From positions 248,001 through 312,000 of the forward strand of contig VXAZ01003883.1 of NCBI GenBank assembly GCA_013399875.1: a stretch of 64,000 nt of DNA, written 5' to 3'. A program made the position numbers and the translations under genes. Source of the stretch: Gymnorhina tibicen. Its lineage: Eukaryota > Chordata > Aves > Passeriformes > Artamidae. The notes under the pieces were generated by a model, which saw only the letters and a list, made by a program, of their open reading frames with translations, ran no database searches and had not been told where the DNA came from. Shown here in pieces: positions 61,998 to 64,000 of this stretch; position 1 is the stretch's first letter; every line of letters starts with the position of its first letter.

Positions 61998-62285
61998 TTA
62001 CACGCCTACTGCAAAATGATCTACAAAAAAGATATCTTCACTATCAGAGCTCTCAAATTTACATATTAAATATAAAAGAGGCTCTAAGCCTGAAGCAGCT
62101 GCTTTCAACCCTGTTCCTAAAGATCTGTCAACTGCTTGTATATCTTTGCCTGGTTTATCCACTTGTGATGCAAGAACCCAAATACTGTTTTTCGTTCTTG
62201 AAAGTGCTGCCTCTAGGAAGATTTTCTGCAACTTACAAATAACCTCTTCATAATGAACTATTAAACGTGTAGTTCTTATTTGCAT
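61998..62285 (-). other. Unrecognised 95-codon ORF, possible exon or retrocopy fragment
   Basis: The translation has a well-balanced, protein-like composition: an N-terminal mixed helix-like part (EEVICKLQKIFLEAALSR), then a Ser/Ala/Gly middle, and an acidic end (FESSDSEDIFFVD) before TAA. It lacks the Phe/Leu/Ser/Lys bias of most chance ORFs here. An in-frame stop lies 12 bases upstream of the ATG. On the same strand a donor-like TTG|GTAAGTACC occurs about 135 bases upstream, near 62410. I recognise no family and see no poly(A) tail. It could be a terminal exon, a decayed retrocopy or chance. Confidence 0.25.
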
Positions 62286-62929
62286 TGCAATATATTAAGA
62301 ACAAGTGCTCCAAATATTAATTCTTTTAGCAGATAAGCACCAGTTTTGGATGAGAAAGTTTCATGTTTGATACTAGCTGTTTTCATTTGAAATCTTATTA
62401 GGGCTCTTCTGCAGGTACTTACCAACTCCAGTGCCTTAAGGCCCAACTGGTTCCCTTGTCAGGTGGGTCAGAAGATGTTTTTCTCCATTATCTCACATTG
62501 TTCATTTCTTGCTTCAAGTCTAGCAGTTTTTCACAATAACATCTGCAATTTGACATTTCTGTTATTATTTAAAGTTTCCCCTTCCGTCTTCCCTAATTGA
62601 GTGTACAGCAGAATGAGAGAACACTTAACTGAGAAAGGAGTAATTATTTACTGTCCAAGAATATATTGAAAAAAATATTTGGACATATTTTTCCTCAGAG
62701 AAAACTACTTCAGTGCAAAGTAACAGAAGTCACTTCTATTAAAAGAGTACCACATTATGCATCTATGCTCTGTATTCAAAGATTAAGCTAGCACCATGAA
62801 TTTCCCGTAGTAAAGATTAGTCCTTATCTGAAAACACCCTCTCCACTTCAGAAATAGTCACACACTCTGCTAATAAGTTCATTTCAGAATACTATACATC
62901 ATCTTACTGTAGCCATTGCACTTCCTAAC

Positions 62930-63470
62930 GTGGTGTCTCAGAGCACGGTACACCAGGAGACAGCAGGGCCAGGCTGCACTGAAAGGGAAGACAGGCGTAA
63001 CAAGGGTGGCAGGGCAGTGATCCCACCCAAGAGGGACACTATCCACAGTAACTATGCAAGAAGAGCAGAGGTTTCAGTGTCACAGACCGAGAACAGCCCT
63101 GTGATTGCCTGTGGTGCCCATTCAAGTCCGAGGCCAGGCTAGGGAGCAAAGTCAGTGAATCCAGCTCAGGGATAGCACGTGCAGTGCTGGGAAGAGGTAC
63201 AGATGTGACAGAACTCACATAAGGACATACAGCAAGGGCCTGAGCTTGAATACAGCTCCCAAGAAAAGAGGACAAAGACTGCACAGCTCCTTCTCACAGC
63301 TCACCTGTGTGTTGGTGGTCCGGTCCCATGTCACACAGTTAAGGAAAATTAGAGCTGACCTTGAATATAGGCAGCCAAGCTCCCAAGAACAGCAGGAAGA
63401 TGTTACAAGGCATCTTGGTCCATTCAGGGCCCTGACAGTCTTTAATTGCATAATCTCTTTAGTGATGTAG
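62930..63470. other. GC-richer block of unknown origin
   Basis: Composition rises above background, with overlapping short ORFs on both strands (62930-63142 +, 63039-63284 -, 63215-63451 -, 63246-63470 +). None has a recognisable domain. No LTR termini, TATA/AATAAA pairing or CR1 motifs were found. It is probably a degenerate transposon or a locally GC-biased segment. Confidence 0.3.
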
Positions 63471-63827
63471 ATTATTGCTTTGGAAAAATGTATAAGTAGT
63501 TTTGGTGTCAGGAAGAGTGGTGGCAGAAGCTCAAAATCAGTGAGCTGAAGGTCTGGAAGACAAGAGAAACCATCAGAACTGGTAGCTGATTAGCTACAAT
63601 GAGAAAAGAAATGGAAACTGCTGCATTAAGCTCTGATCTGTGGGAAAATTATAAATAGAAAGAAATGAAAACATACCCAAAAATAAAGAATTAGATGATC
63701 AAAACATGTTCTGTATATAACAATCTTTCTAGGAGAGGTGATTTCAGTACTGTTTTGTCTCCATCTCTATCCTAATTGAGTCTCCCAAGAGATTAACATG
63801 TTCCTCCTGACAGCATCCCAGTAAAAA

Positions 63828-63930
63828 ATCATAGAATAATAGAACCACAGAATATTTTGGTTTAAAAAGGACCCTTAAGATCAGCTCCAGCCCGCCTCCT
63901 CCCACCCCTGTGCCATGGACATCTTCCACT
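63828..63930 (-). mobile_element. CR1: CR1 LINE 3'-end fragment, minus strand
   Basis: The plus strand reads ATCATAGAATAATAGAACC, then ACAGAATATTTTGGTTTAAA and AAGGACCCTTAAGATCAGCT. This is the reversed CR1 3' octamer array and the adjacent conserved segment (usually ATGGTTTGGGTTGGAAGGACC). 'CCCCTGTGCCATGGACATC' follows. It ends near 63930 and is 5'-truncated. Confidence 0.85.
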
Positions 63931-64000
63931 TAAATGGGTACAAAAATGTTATTTAATACATTCTGAATAAAACCAAAAAACATGGGAAGCTTAGTGGTGA

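Noticed and set aside
1..64000. CRISPR arrays, phage or defence operons, bacterial replication origins
   Set aside because: No regularly spaced repeats, no operon-like gene density and no prokaryotic ORFs. The CR1 and LTR elements mark this as vertebrate nuclear DNA.

Overview
The window looks like AT-rich intergenic or deep-intronic DNA from a bird, possibly a passerine. The main evidence is several CR1 LINE fragments ending in the avian CR1 3' motif (ATTCTRTGATTC-like). It is supported by an ERVL-type LTR that I recognise from bird genomes (terminal AAACCAYGACA) and by further LTRs with the usual CCAAT/TATA/AATAAA layout. I found no complete protein-coding gene, rRNA, tRNA or CRISPR array. 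No operon-like or bacterial organisation is visible. Most open reading frames are short, lack recognisable domains, and look like chance openings in AT-rich sequence or parts of transposons.

Layout. 1-4.9 kb is unassigned AT-rich DNA with one strong inverted repeat (412-462). 4.9-6.0 kb holds two LTRs of different families in opposite orientations: a GC/CpG-rich ~720 bp minus-strand LTR (4887-5606) and a compact plus-strand LTR (about 5809-5970). 6-12 kb is mostly unassigned, with a CpG-containing candidate conserved noncoding element near 8.5 kb and a GC-richer block at 11.6-12.3 kb. CR1 fragments lie at about 12.44, 22.84, 25.63, 33.63 and 63.83 kb. The one at 33.6-34.7 kb keeps a broken reverse-transcriptase reading frame and carries a foreign-looking insertion near its 3' end. 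46-54.5 kb is the densest retroviral stretch. It holds an ERVL-like LTR (46.2-46.6), an ERVK-like 3' LTR with its polypurine tract and some internal sequence (48.0-48.96, minus), an ERVL LTR (51.83-52.36, plus) and a large minus-strand LTR with a 5 bp target-site duplication (53.77-54.54). 54.5-64 kb is again mostly unassigned, with a good CTCF-type motif at 61.7 kb and an unexplained 95-codon minus-strand ORF at 62 kb.

How the parts work together. There is no gene network to describe. Any function is most likely regulatory: candidate conserved noncoding elements, two CTCF-like motifs (one inside an ERVK-like LTR) and LTR promoters. These are inferences from motif and composition only. Alignment to other bird genomes, a repeat library and RNA-seq/ChIP-seq would decide them. 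I see no convincing previously undescribed biological system.
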